NCBI RefSeq assembly: GCF_028550395.1 | Contig: NZ_JAQQKW010000001.1 | Location: forward strand, 186,001 to 250,000 | DNA length: 64,000 nt | Reading direction: 5' to 3' | From: Asticcacaulis currens | GTDB taxonomy: Bacteria; Pseudomonadota; Alphaproteobacteria; Caulobacterales; Caulobacteraceae | Shown: positions 57,367-64,000 of the stretch, in pieces | Layout of the letters: each line of letters starts with the position of its first letter | Numbering within the stretch: position 1 is the first letter of the stretch | Notes under the pieces: model-generated | Databases searched by the model: none | The model's input: the letters and a program-made list of their open reading frames with translations, nothing else | Told to the model about the DNA's origin: nothing | Program-made: the position numbers and the translations under genes

Positions 57367-57460
57367 TGCGGTGCTCCTGAATTGCAAAATCGGAAGAATG
57401 GCTTAGGCACTTCAACAGGGATATTGGCGGCATTTTGTCTGGATGAACAAGTCAAGAGCC

Positions 57461-57489
57461 AAAAAAAAAAGGTCACCGCTCGGGTGACC
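57461..57489 (-). terminator. Intrinsic terminator after the Nudix gene
   Basis: Read on the minus strand, GGTCACC-CGAGC-GGTGACC is followed by a run of T (the A-run at 57461-57470 on the plus strand). It lies downstream of the Nudix gene, about 185 bp after its stop, and before the XRE gene, so it separates their transcripts. Confidence 0.8.
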
Positions 57490-57673
57490 CTTCTCGAGAA
57501 AAAATGAACTTGTTTCAAAAAACTCAATGAATAACGAGACGTTAACTCTTTTTTCGCAGCGCACAACAAATTTCTGTCCACACCCCATGAATTGGGTAGG
57601 CTCCACAACGCTGTGGCGAAAGGCGGGCGATGAGGCGCATCAAAATCGCTCGAGAGGGGAAAATCTTCAGGCG

Positions 57674-58660
57674 TCAATCGATCGCCCGCTTTTCTCCATC
57701 TGTCAGAAGGTACTCCAGCATCAGGAAGTGGTCCTCAAACATTTGAGAGCGCATAGTCAGCGCCTCTTCCGTACTCACCCATTTCAGTGCGGCCGCATCA
57801 TCGCCGGCTAGAAGTTCATTTATCGTCTGCTCCGTCAGATCAAAATAAAACGCATGGGTCACGGTGCGACCCCGCGAGCTACGGCTCGGATCATCAAAGA
57901 CGCGGTTGCGGACAAGAGAGGCTTTCGCCACTTCATAGGAGAGATCTAAACCGGTCTCTTCCCGCAACTCTCTGAAGGCGGCCTCAAAAAGCGTCTCATC
58001 GGCATCAAGAAATCCGCCGGGCAGCGCCCACAGACCTTTTCCCGGCATGCCTCCTCTTTGGATTAGAAGCACCTTGTCGACACACTGAATAAGGATATCC
58101 GCCGGCACAAGAACGGGAGGATACGGCGCAGCCTCCCAGCTCTTTCTGTACTCAGAAATATAGCTTTGCTCCTCCCAAAGCGGAGTGCGCATCTCAGTAC
58201 TTAAAGACTGATCGCATATCTGTCCGACGGCTTCAGAAACGTACTCGACGGTGCCTAACTCAAGCAGTCGGTTTTTGGCCATCTCCATTTCCGACAAATT
58301 CGGTGCAGCCACAGCTTCCACCGAGCCACCCGACCAGTCCTCCTGGAGGAACCGGCCATAGGCGTGATCAAAAAGAAGGATATCTGCCTCAGGCGCGATA
58401 CTGACAAACTGCGCATGTCGCGCCTGCCGACCCAGCACCTCGTCGATGGCAATGGCCTCAAACCCTGCCGCCTTTATCATGGCTATCTGCTCTTCAGCGG
58501 AGAACGGGTAGCGATGCGATCGGGGCGCATTCGCCCCTATGATACAGACCTTAACATCGTAGCCTGCCTCACGCTTTGCTTTCAGCAAGGCCTCACAGCG
58601 CAGGGTCAGAGGGTGGAAACGTCCAATCACCAGACAAACGCGCGTCAACGGCAGCTCCAT
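57674..58660 (-). CDS. Nudix hydrolase fused to a degenerate NMN adenylyltransferase domain
   Basis: A 328-aa protein of the NadM-Nudix type. The N-terminus (1-170) has 'VIGRFHPLTLRCEALL' where active enzymes carry GRFQPxHxGH; the His-x-Gly-His pair is replaced by Thr-Leu-Arg-Cys, so adenylyltransfer is probably lost. The C-terminal Nudix box is intact: 'GGFLDADETLFEAAFRELRE' then 'ETGL'. The enzyme likely cleaves ADP-ribose or another nucleotide diphosphate. ATG 58660 starts the reading. Confidence 0.82.
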   Translation of the reverse strand: MELPLTRVCLVIGRFHPLTLRCEALLKAKREAGYDVKVCIIGANAPRSHRYPFSAEEQIAMIKAAGFEAIAIDEVLGRQARHAQFVSIAPEADILLFDHAYGRFLQEDWSGGSVEAVAAPNLSEMEMAKNRLLELGTVEYVSEAVGQICDQSLSTEMRTPLWEEQSYISEYRKSWEAAPYPPVLVPADILIQCVDKVLLIQRGGMPGKGLWALPGGFLDADETLFEAAFRELREETGLDLSYEVAKASLVRNRVFDDPSRSSRGRTVTHAFYFDLTEQTINELLAGDDAAALKWVSTEEALTMRSQMFEDHFLMLEYLLTDGEKRAID

Positions 58661-58734
58661 TGTAGATCATAAAACACTTGCCAGAGCCCACTGGGGGATT
58701 AGACTTCGCCCTGCCAATGGCCGGGGGAATGACA

Positions 58735-58938
58735 ATGCAGGACTCATATAAACCTACAGCCCATTTTGATGCGGGGAAATTCATTATCCTGTTGTGTGAA
58801 ACGCTTCTGGGTCTCGTGGGCGCACTCACATTGATTTTATATTTTATGACGGGTTCTCTGTCCGCGGCGGGGCAAAAGGCCGATGCCGGTCTGGCGGCCA
58901 TTGGTGCGCTGCTGGCGTCGGTGGCAGGTAACCCTTAG
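58735..58938 (+). CDS. Small membrane protein, 67 aa
   Basis: ATG 58735 is preceded by GGGGGA at 6 nt, making it the best start of the frame. The 67-aa product has one long hydrophobic stretch (about 15-40, 'FIILLCETLLGLVGALTLIL') and a second near 53-65, so it is an inner-membrane peptide with one or two helices. Upstream of the carbonic anhydrase by 71 bp and on the same strand. Function unknown. Confidence 0.6.
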   Translation: MQDSYKPTAHFDAGKFIILLCETLLGLVGALTLILYFMTGSLSAAGQKADAGLAAIGALLASVAGNP

Positions 58939-59008
58939 CCCAAAAGGACTTGACCGGGATGCCTTCGGCTTCTAATGCGCAATGCGTTGCGTAAGGATCA
59001 AGGCAGAC

Positions 59009-59629
59009 ATGGTTCAACATCTCATCGAAAACAACCGTCTCTGGTCCCTCGAAAAGACACGGGTTGATCCTGACTTTTTTTCGCGTCTCGTTCGTCAGCA
59101 ACACCCGGAATATCTGTGGATCGGCTGCTCAGACTCACGCGTTCCGGCGAACGAAATTGTCAACCTCGATCCCGGCGAGCTTTTCGTACACCGCAACGTG
59201 GCCAATCTGGCGCCCCAGCAGGATGCGAACTATCTGAGCGTGCTGCAGTACGCGGTCAATGTCCTGAAGATTAAGCACGTCCTCGTGGTCGGTCATTATG
59301 GATGCGGCGGCGTGCGAGCCGCGATTGAATCCACAGACCACGGTCTTATTGATCACTGGCTGTCGCCTATTCGCGACGTTGCGCATGATCACCGCCATGA
59401 ACTCGAGGCGTGCGACAGTCAGGACAAGCGCGTTGACCGCCTGTGCGAACTCAATGTGATCGCCCAGGTCCGAAATGTTGCTACCAACCCCATCATTCTG
59501 AATGCCTGGCGTGAAGGCCAGCCGGTGGCGATCCACGGGTGGGTATATTCCATCGCCAACGGACATGTCACAGACCTCAATATTTCCGTGCGCAACCTCG
59601 TTGACCGCGAACGCGTTTTCGATATCTGA
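59009..59629 (+). CDS. Beta-type carbonic anhydrase
   Basis: Interconverts CO2 and bicarbonate in the cytoplasm. The 206-aa protein has the zinc ligands C40 and D42 in 'IGCSDSRVPANEI' and H96 and C99 in 'VVGHYGCGGVRAA', all intact. Start ATG 59009 (MVQHLIENN) follows AAGGATCAAGG; the upstream ATG 58982 adds nine residues. It is convergent with the GH16 gene. Confidence 0.95.
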   Translation: MVQHLIENNRLWSLEKTRVDPDFFSRLVRQQHPEYLWIGCSDSRVPANEIVNLDPGELFVHRNVANLAPQQDANYLSVLQYAVNVLKIKHVLVVGHYGCGGVRAAIESTDHGLIDHWLSPIRDVAHDHRHELEACDSQDKRVDRLCELNVIAQVRNVATNPIILNAWREGQPVAIHGWVYSIANGHVTDLNISVRNLVDRERVFDI

Positions 59630-59646
59630 CGGACAACGCGTTTGCG

Positions 59647-60576
59647 TCAGGTGACCTTTTTGTAAGCGCGAATATAGTCCACATACATGTAGGATGGGTT
59701 TGGCGTGTTCGTGATCGGCCATCCGCCGCCCAGAGCAAGATTTACGAGGATCATCATCTCATGTTTGTGGGTGTCGGGCGTCTTTGTGCGCCACGTTTCA
59801 GCCCCATCCAGATAGTAGATGATCCAGTCGGGTTCGACCGATACGCCCCAGACATGGAAGTCAGTTGTAAGGCTATTGGCTCTGACCGGGATCTGAGTAT
59901 TCCAGAAAGGGCTTATCTGGGTTCGATCCTTCGGCCAGACGGTGACGGTAGAGTGATAGACGTCATTGAACTGTCCATAATACTCCAAGACATCGATTTC
60001 GAGGCTCGGATCCTCGAATTGCGGCGGGATCATGCTATCGAGCCAGAACGCGGGCCACACGCCCTCGCCTGACGGCAGTTTGGCCCGCATTTCAAAATAG
60101 CCGTACTGCTGCTTGAACCCGACATTTTTAGCGTCCACGCTCGCAAGAAGGCCGGACTCCCATTTTCCGTCTGGCCGCTTTCGCGCCTCAATACGTAAGA
60201 TGCCGTTTTCGACGGTGAATGGAAATCCCGCGACCGGGTCTGCAAAAAGCGCGTCACCAAAATCACCGTGCCAGGGGGTATGTGCGGTCCACCTTGTGCC
60301 CGGGCCGTTGGCAGAAACGTCGAGCGCGTCGAACTCATCATTGAAGGTGAGGGTATAGCCCGGCTTTTCGACCGCGCCAGACGCAGGCGTGGACGATGAC
60401 GAAGAGGCGCTCACGCTGGCAGATGAGCTTGTGGAGGCTGTTGAAGAAGCGGAGGAGGCAGGTACGGCCGTGGCGGGCGTAGAACCGCCACCTCCACCGC
60501 CACAGGAAGCCAAAACGCAAGCCATCAGAGCGAAGGCCGTGGTGAAACTTCTAAAAACGAAGCGGGTACGCGACAT
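59647..60576 (-). CDS. GH16-family lipoprotein (beta-glucanase-like)
   Basis: A 309-aa secreted lipoprotein. The signal peptide ends in the lipobox 'VLASC' (Cys near residue 25), then comes a Gly run and a Ser/Ala/Pro-rich linker (about 27-68), then a GH16 jelly-roll domain. Its active-site block is 'LEIDVLEYYG' with the E-x-D-x-x-E catalytic pair, and 'WAPAFWLD'-like 'GVWPAFWLDSM' before it. It would hydrolyse beta-1,3- or 1,3-1,4-glucans at the cell surface. Possibly relevant to remodelling polysaccharide, but the substrate is not known. Confidence 0.88.
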   Translation of the reverse strand: MSRTRFVFRSFTTAFALMACVLASCGGGGGGSTPATAVPASSASSTASTSSSASVSASSSSSTPASGAVEKPGYTLTFNDEFDALDVSANGPGTRWTAHTPWHGDFGDALFADPVAGFPFTVENGILRIEARKRPDGKWESGLLASVDAKNVGFKQQYGYFEMRAKLPSGEGVWPAFWLDSMIPPQFEDPSLEIDVLEYYGQFNDVYHSTVTVWPKDRTQISPFWNTQIPVRANSLTTDFHVWGVSVEPDWIIYYLDGAETWRTKTPDTHKHEMMILVNLALGGGWPITNTPNPSYMYVDYIRAYKKVT

Positions 60577-60925
60577 ACTGTGCCTCTTTTGAGCGCTTTT
60601 CGGTCCTTGCGGTCACAAAAACCGAAGGGAAGGCGTGTACCCAAAAAAACGCCTTTGTTCCGCTTACACATACACATAATATAGTTGTCAAATCCCTGCC
60701 GGACGCACCTCGCCTCTGGTGCGATCAGATCCTGAGCTCAGCGAGCTGCGACAGGTGCTGACCCTCGCCCTGCAGGGGTCGCGTGTTCAGTAATGTCGCC
60801 AGTCTCAGTGCGGCCTTTCCTCATAGACGGCTTTTGTCACCGATAGAGGCTGCGCGGCTTCAGAAAATGTTTCGTCCTAAAGCTTCGGTAAAATAGCCTT
60901 TCCACGCCGGTGATTTCGCAGCGCT
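60577..60925. other. Intergenic region upstream of the GH16 gene
   Basis: About 350 bp holding the probable GH16 promoter (an AT-rich part near 60660-60700). I see no intact gene. A small ORF at 60926-61039 borders it on the right. Confidence 0.45.
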
Positions 60926-61039
60926 CTAGCGGCCAAAAATCCCCTGCCAGACCCGTATCATCAATCTCATCAGGTCTTGTATCAGGCTGAGGCGGGAAAA
61001 CTGAAGGCCTGAGAACGCCGCCTTTTCGTCACTGGACAT
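60926..61039 (-). CDS. Possible 37-aa peptide downstream of the ABC ATPase
   Basis: ATG 61039 is 4 bp after the ATPase stop; GAGG lies 9 nt upstream. It encodes MSSDEKAAFSGLQ and then an amphipathic helical end. It might be the last gene of the transporter operon or a chance frame. No family recognised. Confidence 0.3.
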   Translation of the reverse strand: MSSDEKAAFSGLQFSRLSLIQDLMRLMIRVWQGIFGR

Positions 61040-61043
61040 AGGG

Positions 61044-61823
61044 TTAGACCTCATCAGAGGAGGGCAGAAGAAGTGTGGTCACGTCGAGGGGAACGGGCTT
61101 CGTCTTATCGGGGGTGACATCGCTGATGATCCCAGACCCATACCGGTGGGGGGCGTGAGGGTCGTGGCGGCGTTTATCGACCTTGATGACACGTGTAGCG
61201 AGCTTGAAGGCCTCCTGGAGATCGTGGGTGACCATCAAAATGGTCAGCCCGTGCTGCGCCCAAAGACGCAAGATGAGATCGTGCATCTCAAGCCTGATCT
61301 CAGGATCAAGGGCGCCAAATGGCTCATCAAGGAGAAGGACGCGCGGATGCTTGACGAGTGCCTGTGCAATAGCCAGTCTCTGCTGCATCCCCCCGGATAA
61401 GGCGCTCGGATATATGTTCAGATTATGCTGCAAACCGACGGCCGTCAGCATATCGGTCGCGGTCTGAATGGCATCGCGTCGTGCCTTTCCATAAAGCCGG
61501 CCAAGAAAGGGGGACTTAGCGAACTCCAGGCCCAGGAGCACATTTTGCAATGCGGTCAGGTGCGGATAGACGGAGTAACGCTGAAAGACCACACCGCGAT
61601 CGGGGTCGCACTGGGGCAAAAGGGCTTTGCCGTCGAGCAGGACCTGACCGCGTGTTGGGGCTTCCTGACCTAGGGCCAGTCGCAAAAAGGTACTCTTGCC
61701 CGCACCTGAGGGACCCACAATTGAAACGAAGCTTCCCTCAGAAATAGAGAGAGACACACGCTCAAGTACGATCTTTTCACCGTACTCGACCCAAATATCC
61801 TTGAAGGTGAGAATTTCGCTCAT
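61044..61823 (-). CDS. ABC importer ATPase (urea-carboxylase-region/nitrate-taurine type)
   Basis: A 259-aa ATPase with Walker A 'VGPSGAGKSTFLRLALG', Q-loop 'VVFQRYSVYPHLTALQNVLL', signature 'LSGGMQQRLAIAQAL', Walker B 'VLLLDEPFGALD' and H-loop 'MVTHDL'. It powers import by the adjacent permease, with which it overlaps by 4 bp. The C-terminal part beyond about 215 is longer than usual. Start ATG 61823 is chosen. Confidence 0.9.
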   Translation of the reverse strand: MSEILTFKDIWVEYGEKIVLERVSLSISEGSFVSIVGPSGAGKSTFLRLALGQEAPTRGQVLLDGKALLPQCDPDRGVVFQRYSVYPHLTALQNVLLGLEFAKSPFLGRLYGKARRDAIQTATDMLTAVGLQHNLNIYPSALSGGMQQRLAIAQALVKHPRVLLLDEPFGALDPEIRLEMHDLILRLWAQHGLTILMVTHDLQEAFKLATRVIKVDKRRHDPHAPHRYGSGIISDVTPDKTKPVPLDVTTLLLPSSDEV

Positions 61824-62638
61824 TTGCCCTTCCCATGATACCAGGGGAAGACTTCGCGACTGATACCACGCAGGATGACATCCATAAGCAGCGCCAGAAG
61901 GGCAATCCACGCCACGTAGGGCAAAATGATATCCATGGAAAGATACCGCCGCACCAGAAAGATGCGATAGCCAAGTCCGACATCAGAGGCGATCGCTTCG
62001 GCGGAGATTAAGAACACCCAGGCCGGCCCCAGCGACAAACGCAAACTGTCGATAAGACGCGGCAAGGCCTGAGGTAAGGCCACACGCAGAGTGAGCTGCC
62101 AGGTACTGGCCCCCAAGGTCTGCGCTTTCAAGATCTGTTCGTTAGGAAGTGCCGCCACATGCGCGGCCAGATCGCGTATCATTAAGGGCGCGATCCCGAC
62201 CGCGATCAGAACGATTTTTGAGGTTTCGCCCAGGCCAAAAACGATGAACAGGATGGGCAAGACGGCGATCGGCGGAATGACGGCAATGGTCGCAATGATT
62301 GGCGCCAATGTTGCGCGTACAAGGGGGACAACACCCAAGGCCAGGCCGAGCACGAGCGCCACCACTGTGGCAATCCCGATCCCGACCCCCAGGCGCTGCA
62401 GGCTGGCGATCGTATCGGATAGGATAAGCACCTTGCCCGTCAGCACATCAGGATGAAATGCGACGCGCGACAGGCTTTCGCCCATCTTGTCCAGCGTAGG
62501 CAAAAGCTTGTCTGCCGCATTGGCGGCACTGCGCTCTGCCGCCGCCTGGACGTAGAGGAGAAAGATTGCGATCAGGGGCAGCGCGCCCAGCATGAACGCG
62601 GCCCCCTGCCCGGGCTTTATGTTGATCAGGCGACGCAT
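61820..62638 (-). CDS. ABC importer permease
   Basis: A 272-aa binding-protein-dependent permease. It has an N-terminal hydrophobic helix, then the BPD_transp_1 domain with at least five more helices. The EAA-type loop reads 'AQTLGASTWQLTLRVALPQ', which contacts the ATPase. ATG 62638 (MRRLINIKPGQG) fits the family. It lies 8 bp after the binding-protein stop. Confidence 0.9.
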   Translation of the reverse strand: MRRLINIKPGQGAAFMLGALPLIAIFLLYVQAAAERSAANAADKLLPTLDKMGESLSRVAFHPDVLTGKVLILSDTIASLQRLGVGIGIATVVALVLGLALGVVPLVRATLAPIIATIAVIPPIAVLPILFIVFGLGETSKIVLIAVGIAPLMIRDLAAHVAALPNEQILKAQTLGASTWQLTLRVALPQALPRLIDSLRLSLGPAWVFLISAEAIASDVGLGYRIFLVRRYLSMDIILPYVAWIALLALLMDVILRGISREVFPWYHGKGK

Positions 62639-62646
62639 CAGTGCGC

Positions 62647-63738
62647 TTACAAGGCGTTCTCGGCCGCCAGCTTCGTCCATGTCGGGTCGAAGCGGAGCTT
62701 GATATTGTCAGAAGACCCAAGCGTCTTGCCTGGCAGAGAAATGCCAATAGCATCGACGGACGATGCACCGGGACCGAAGAGGCCCTGAGAGAAGCTGAAC
62801 TGGCGCACACGGTCCATTATGGTGGCAAGTTGCGGATCCTCTATGGCTTTCAGGGCATCTTTCGGTGTGTAGTAAAGGAAGGTCGTAGACAGCTGAGACT
62901 CGTAGTCCTCGGGCGTTGCGCCCGCAAGGCCCGCCATCGCAGCGCGCGCCGCCGCACCTTGCGGCGTCTTTGCGGCCATAAGAGCCAGGGTCTCGTACCA
63001 GATGCCCGTCAACGCCTTACCTAGATCAGGCGTTGCGGCCAAAAGCGCGGTATCGACAACGAGAAGATCGAGGATCTCACCGGGAATTTTGGAAGAATCG
63101 AAGATCAGGGTTGTGCCCTTGGTCTTCTTCAACTCGCCAAGTTGCGGATTCCATGTTGCCACGTTCTGCACGTCGGCAGAGGCATAGGCGCCGACAATGT
63201 CGGCATCTGACGTATTCACGGTTTTGACGTCGGTCATTTTCAGACCGGCAGATTCCAGTGCGCGCGCCAGAAGATAGTGCGAGACTGACAGTTCAACGAG
63301 ATTGACACGCGCCCCCTTCAGATCCGCAACCGTCTTGGCGGATTTGGCGACAATGCCGTCATTTCCGTTAGAATAGTCGCCCACGATAACAGCCGTGGTA
63401 TCCTTGCCGCCAGCGGCGGGTATGGTCAGAGCATCCATACTCGCAACCGTGACACCGTCGAGCTTGCCTGCCGTGAACTGATTGACCGATTCCACATAGT
63501 CATTGATCTGCAGGATATTGATAGTGAGGCCGTACTTGTCCGCCCACTTCTTCACGATCCCCGCCTGCGCTGCATAGGGCCAGGGCATCCAGCCCGCATA
63601 GATGGACCAGCCGATAGTAAACTCGGTTTTTCCGGTCGCTTTCTTGGGCGCCTCCTTTGGCTTGCTGCAGGCAGCCAGAGAAACCGCTGAGGTGGTGGCA
63701 AGAAGTCCCGCCAGAATTATGCGTCGAGAAATGGTCAT
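62647..63738 (-). CDS. Periplasmic substrate-binding lipoprotein of the urea-carboxylase-region ABC family
   Basis: A 363-aa lipoprotein: signal peptide with lipobox 'SLAACSK' (Cys near 24), then an NMT1/SsuA-like fold ('EFTIGWSIYAGWMPWPYAAQ', 'DGVTVASMDALTIPAAGG', 'VNLVELSVSHYLLARAL'). It resembles TIGR03427-type binding proteins, found beside urea (guanidine) carboxylase genes. First gene of the three-gene importer operon. The ligand is likely a small nitrogenous compound; no carboxylase gene is in view. Confidence 0.85.
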   Translation of the reverse strand: MTISRRIILAGLLATTSAVSLAACSKPKEAPKKATGKTEFTIGWSIYAGWMPWPYAAQAGIVKKWADKYGLTINILQINDYVESVNQFTAGKLDGVTVASMDALTIPAAGGKDTTAVIVGDYSNGNDGIVAKSAKTVADLKGARVNLVELSVSHYLLARALESAGLKMTDVKTVNTSDADIVGAYASADVQNVATWNPQLGELKKTKGTTLIFDSSKIPGEILDLLVVDTALLAATPDLGKALTGIWYETLALMAAKTPQGAAARAAMAGLAGATPEDYESQLSTTFLYYTPKDALKAIEDPQLATIMDRVRQFSFSQGLFGPGASSVDAIGISLPGKTLGSSDNIKLRFDPTWTKLAAENAL

Positions 63739-63909
63739 CTGTATCCCCTCAAAGACCGGTGCAAATTCACTCTGGATCTCAGCGCTCGTCCATCGTCAGA
63801 TGTTGCGCCGCACCCGCGCTATTGAATGCCGCAAAACAATCCACAGTCCAAACACGAGATTGTAACGGATTGTAATTGTTATTTTCTTTCAAAGTCTGTC
63901 GTTATGGAA

Positions 63910-63935
63910 TATTACGATTTACAAATTTCGTAATA
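63910..63935. promoter_or_regulatory. Inverted repeat between divergent genes
   Basis: TATTACGA-(10 bp)-TCGTAATA is a perfect 8-bp inverted repeat 20 bp left of the start of the plus-strand gene and 170 bp right of the binding-protein gene. It suits a dimeric regulator and may control both directions. Just left, GATTGTAA occurs twice at a 10-bp interval (63858-63875). Confidence 0.6.
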
Positions 63936-63954
63936 ACGTATAGGGTAGTCGGCC

Positions 63955-64000
63955 ATGTCTGAAACCGAGACCGATCATCTGGCCCGGCTCAGCATGAGCC
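63955..64000 (+). CDS. Start of an unidentified plus-strand gene (cut by window edge)
   Basis: ATG 63955 begins MSETETDHLARLSMS and runs off the window. Fifteen codons are too few to assign a family. It is divergent from the importer operon and may encode its regulator. Confidence 0.35.
   Translation, partial: MSETETDHLARLSMS

Noticed and set aside
57363-57677. 104-aa minus-strand open frame
   Set aside because: It runs across the terminator hairpin and the start of the XRE gene and has no domain or ribosome-binding site.
63739-63954. Guanidine-I (ykkC) riboswitch upstream of the importer
   Set aside because: I looked for its conserved loops on the minus strand because of the transporter family; none is present.

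Overview
The window is 64 kb of a Gram-negative alphaproteobacterial chromosome. Support comes from complete Kdo genes (kdsA, kdsB, kpsF-type), a VirB-type secretion operon, an AhcY and ExoD pair, TAT and lipoprotein signals, and moderately GC-rich housekeeping DNA. Gene content fits the Caulobacterales (an Asticcacaulis-like organism is my best guess), but no rRNA or marker gene fixes the genus. I saw no tRNA, rRNA or CRISPR array.

Layout. 1-8110: a minus-strand type IV secretion operon virB2-B3-B4-B6-B5-B8-B9-B10-B11, with B11 cut by the window edge. 8117-15000: a non-coding stretch with small ORFs, a bidirectional terminator, ahcY with a perfect palindromic operator, an ExoD-like gene, bioB, a DUF4130 plus radical-SAM DNA-repair-like pair, and a 31-aa membrane peptide. 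15067-17904: rfbA-rfbD-rfbB (dTDP-rhamnose). 17905-18494: an IS110-like remnant. 18495-21627: an M3 peptidase divergent from murI. 21674-41992: an AT-richer surface-polysaccharide island. It holds GT2 glycosyltransferases, a methyltransferase, a NeuD-like acyltransferase, a Wzm/Wzt ABC exporter, a sugar aminotransferase, an ACP-SDR-AMP ligase-LuxE-LuxC cassette, a 1521-aa multidomain glycosyltransferase and rfbC. 42269-44865: Kdo synthesis (kpsF, kdsB, kdsA). 44980-49959: sulfate activation (cysD, cysNC, cysQ) and an AGE-family isomerase. 50035-53745: a MotA/MotB (ZorA/ZorB-like) pair, a frameshifted zinc-ribbon membrane gene, and a relaxase with its MobC-like partner. 53793-59629: a PLP dehydratase, tdk, a LuxR-type membrane regulator operon, an XRE regulator, a degenerate NMN adenylyltransferase/Nudix fusion and carbonic anhydrase. 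59647-64000: a GH16 lipoprotein, an ABC importer of the urea-carboxylase-region type, and the start of a divergent gene.

How the parts connect. The rfb genes, the AT-rich island and the Kdo block together look like one surface-glycan locus. Activated deoxysugars from RfbABDC, and probably an amino sugar from the aminotransferase, would feed several glycosyltransferases, with export by Wzm/Wzt. The most unusual part is the luxC/luxE-type acyl-reduction cassette with its own ACP, ligase and reductase, inside this glycan locus and with no luciferase genes. It could decorate the glycan with an acyl-, aldehyde- or amine-derived group. The relaxase/MobC pair lies 44 kb from the virB operon, with no coupling protein visible, so the conjugation parts look dispersed or remnant.
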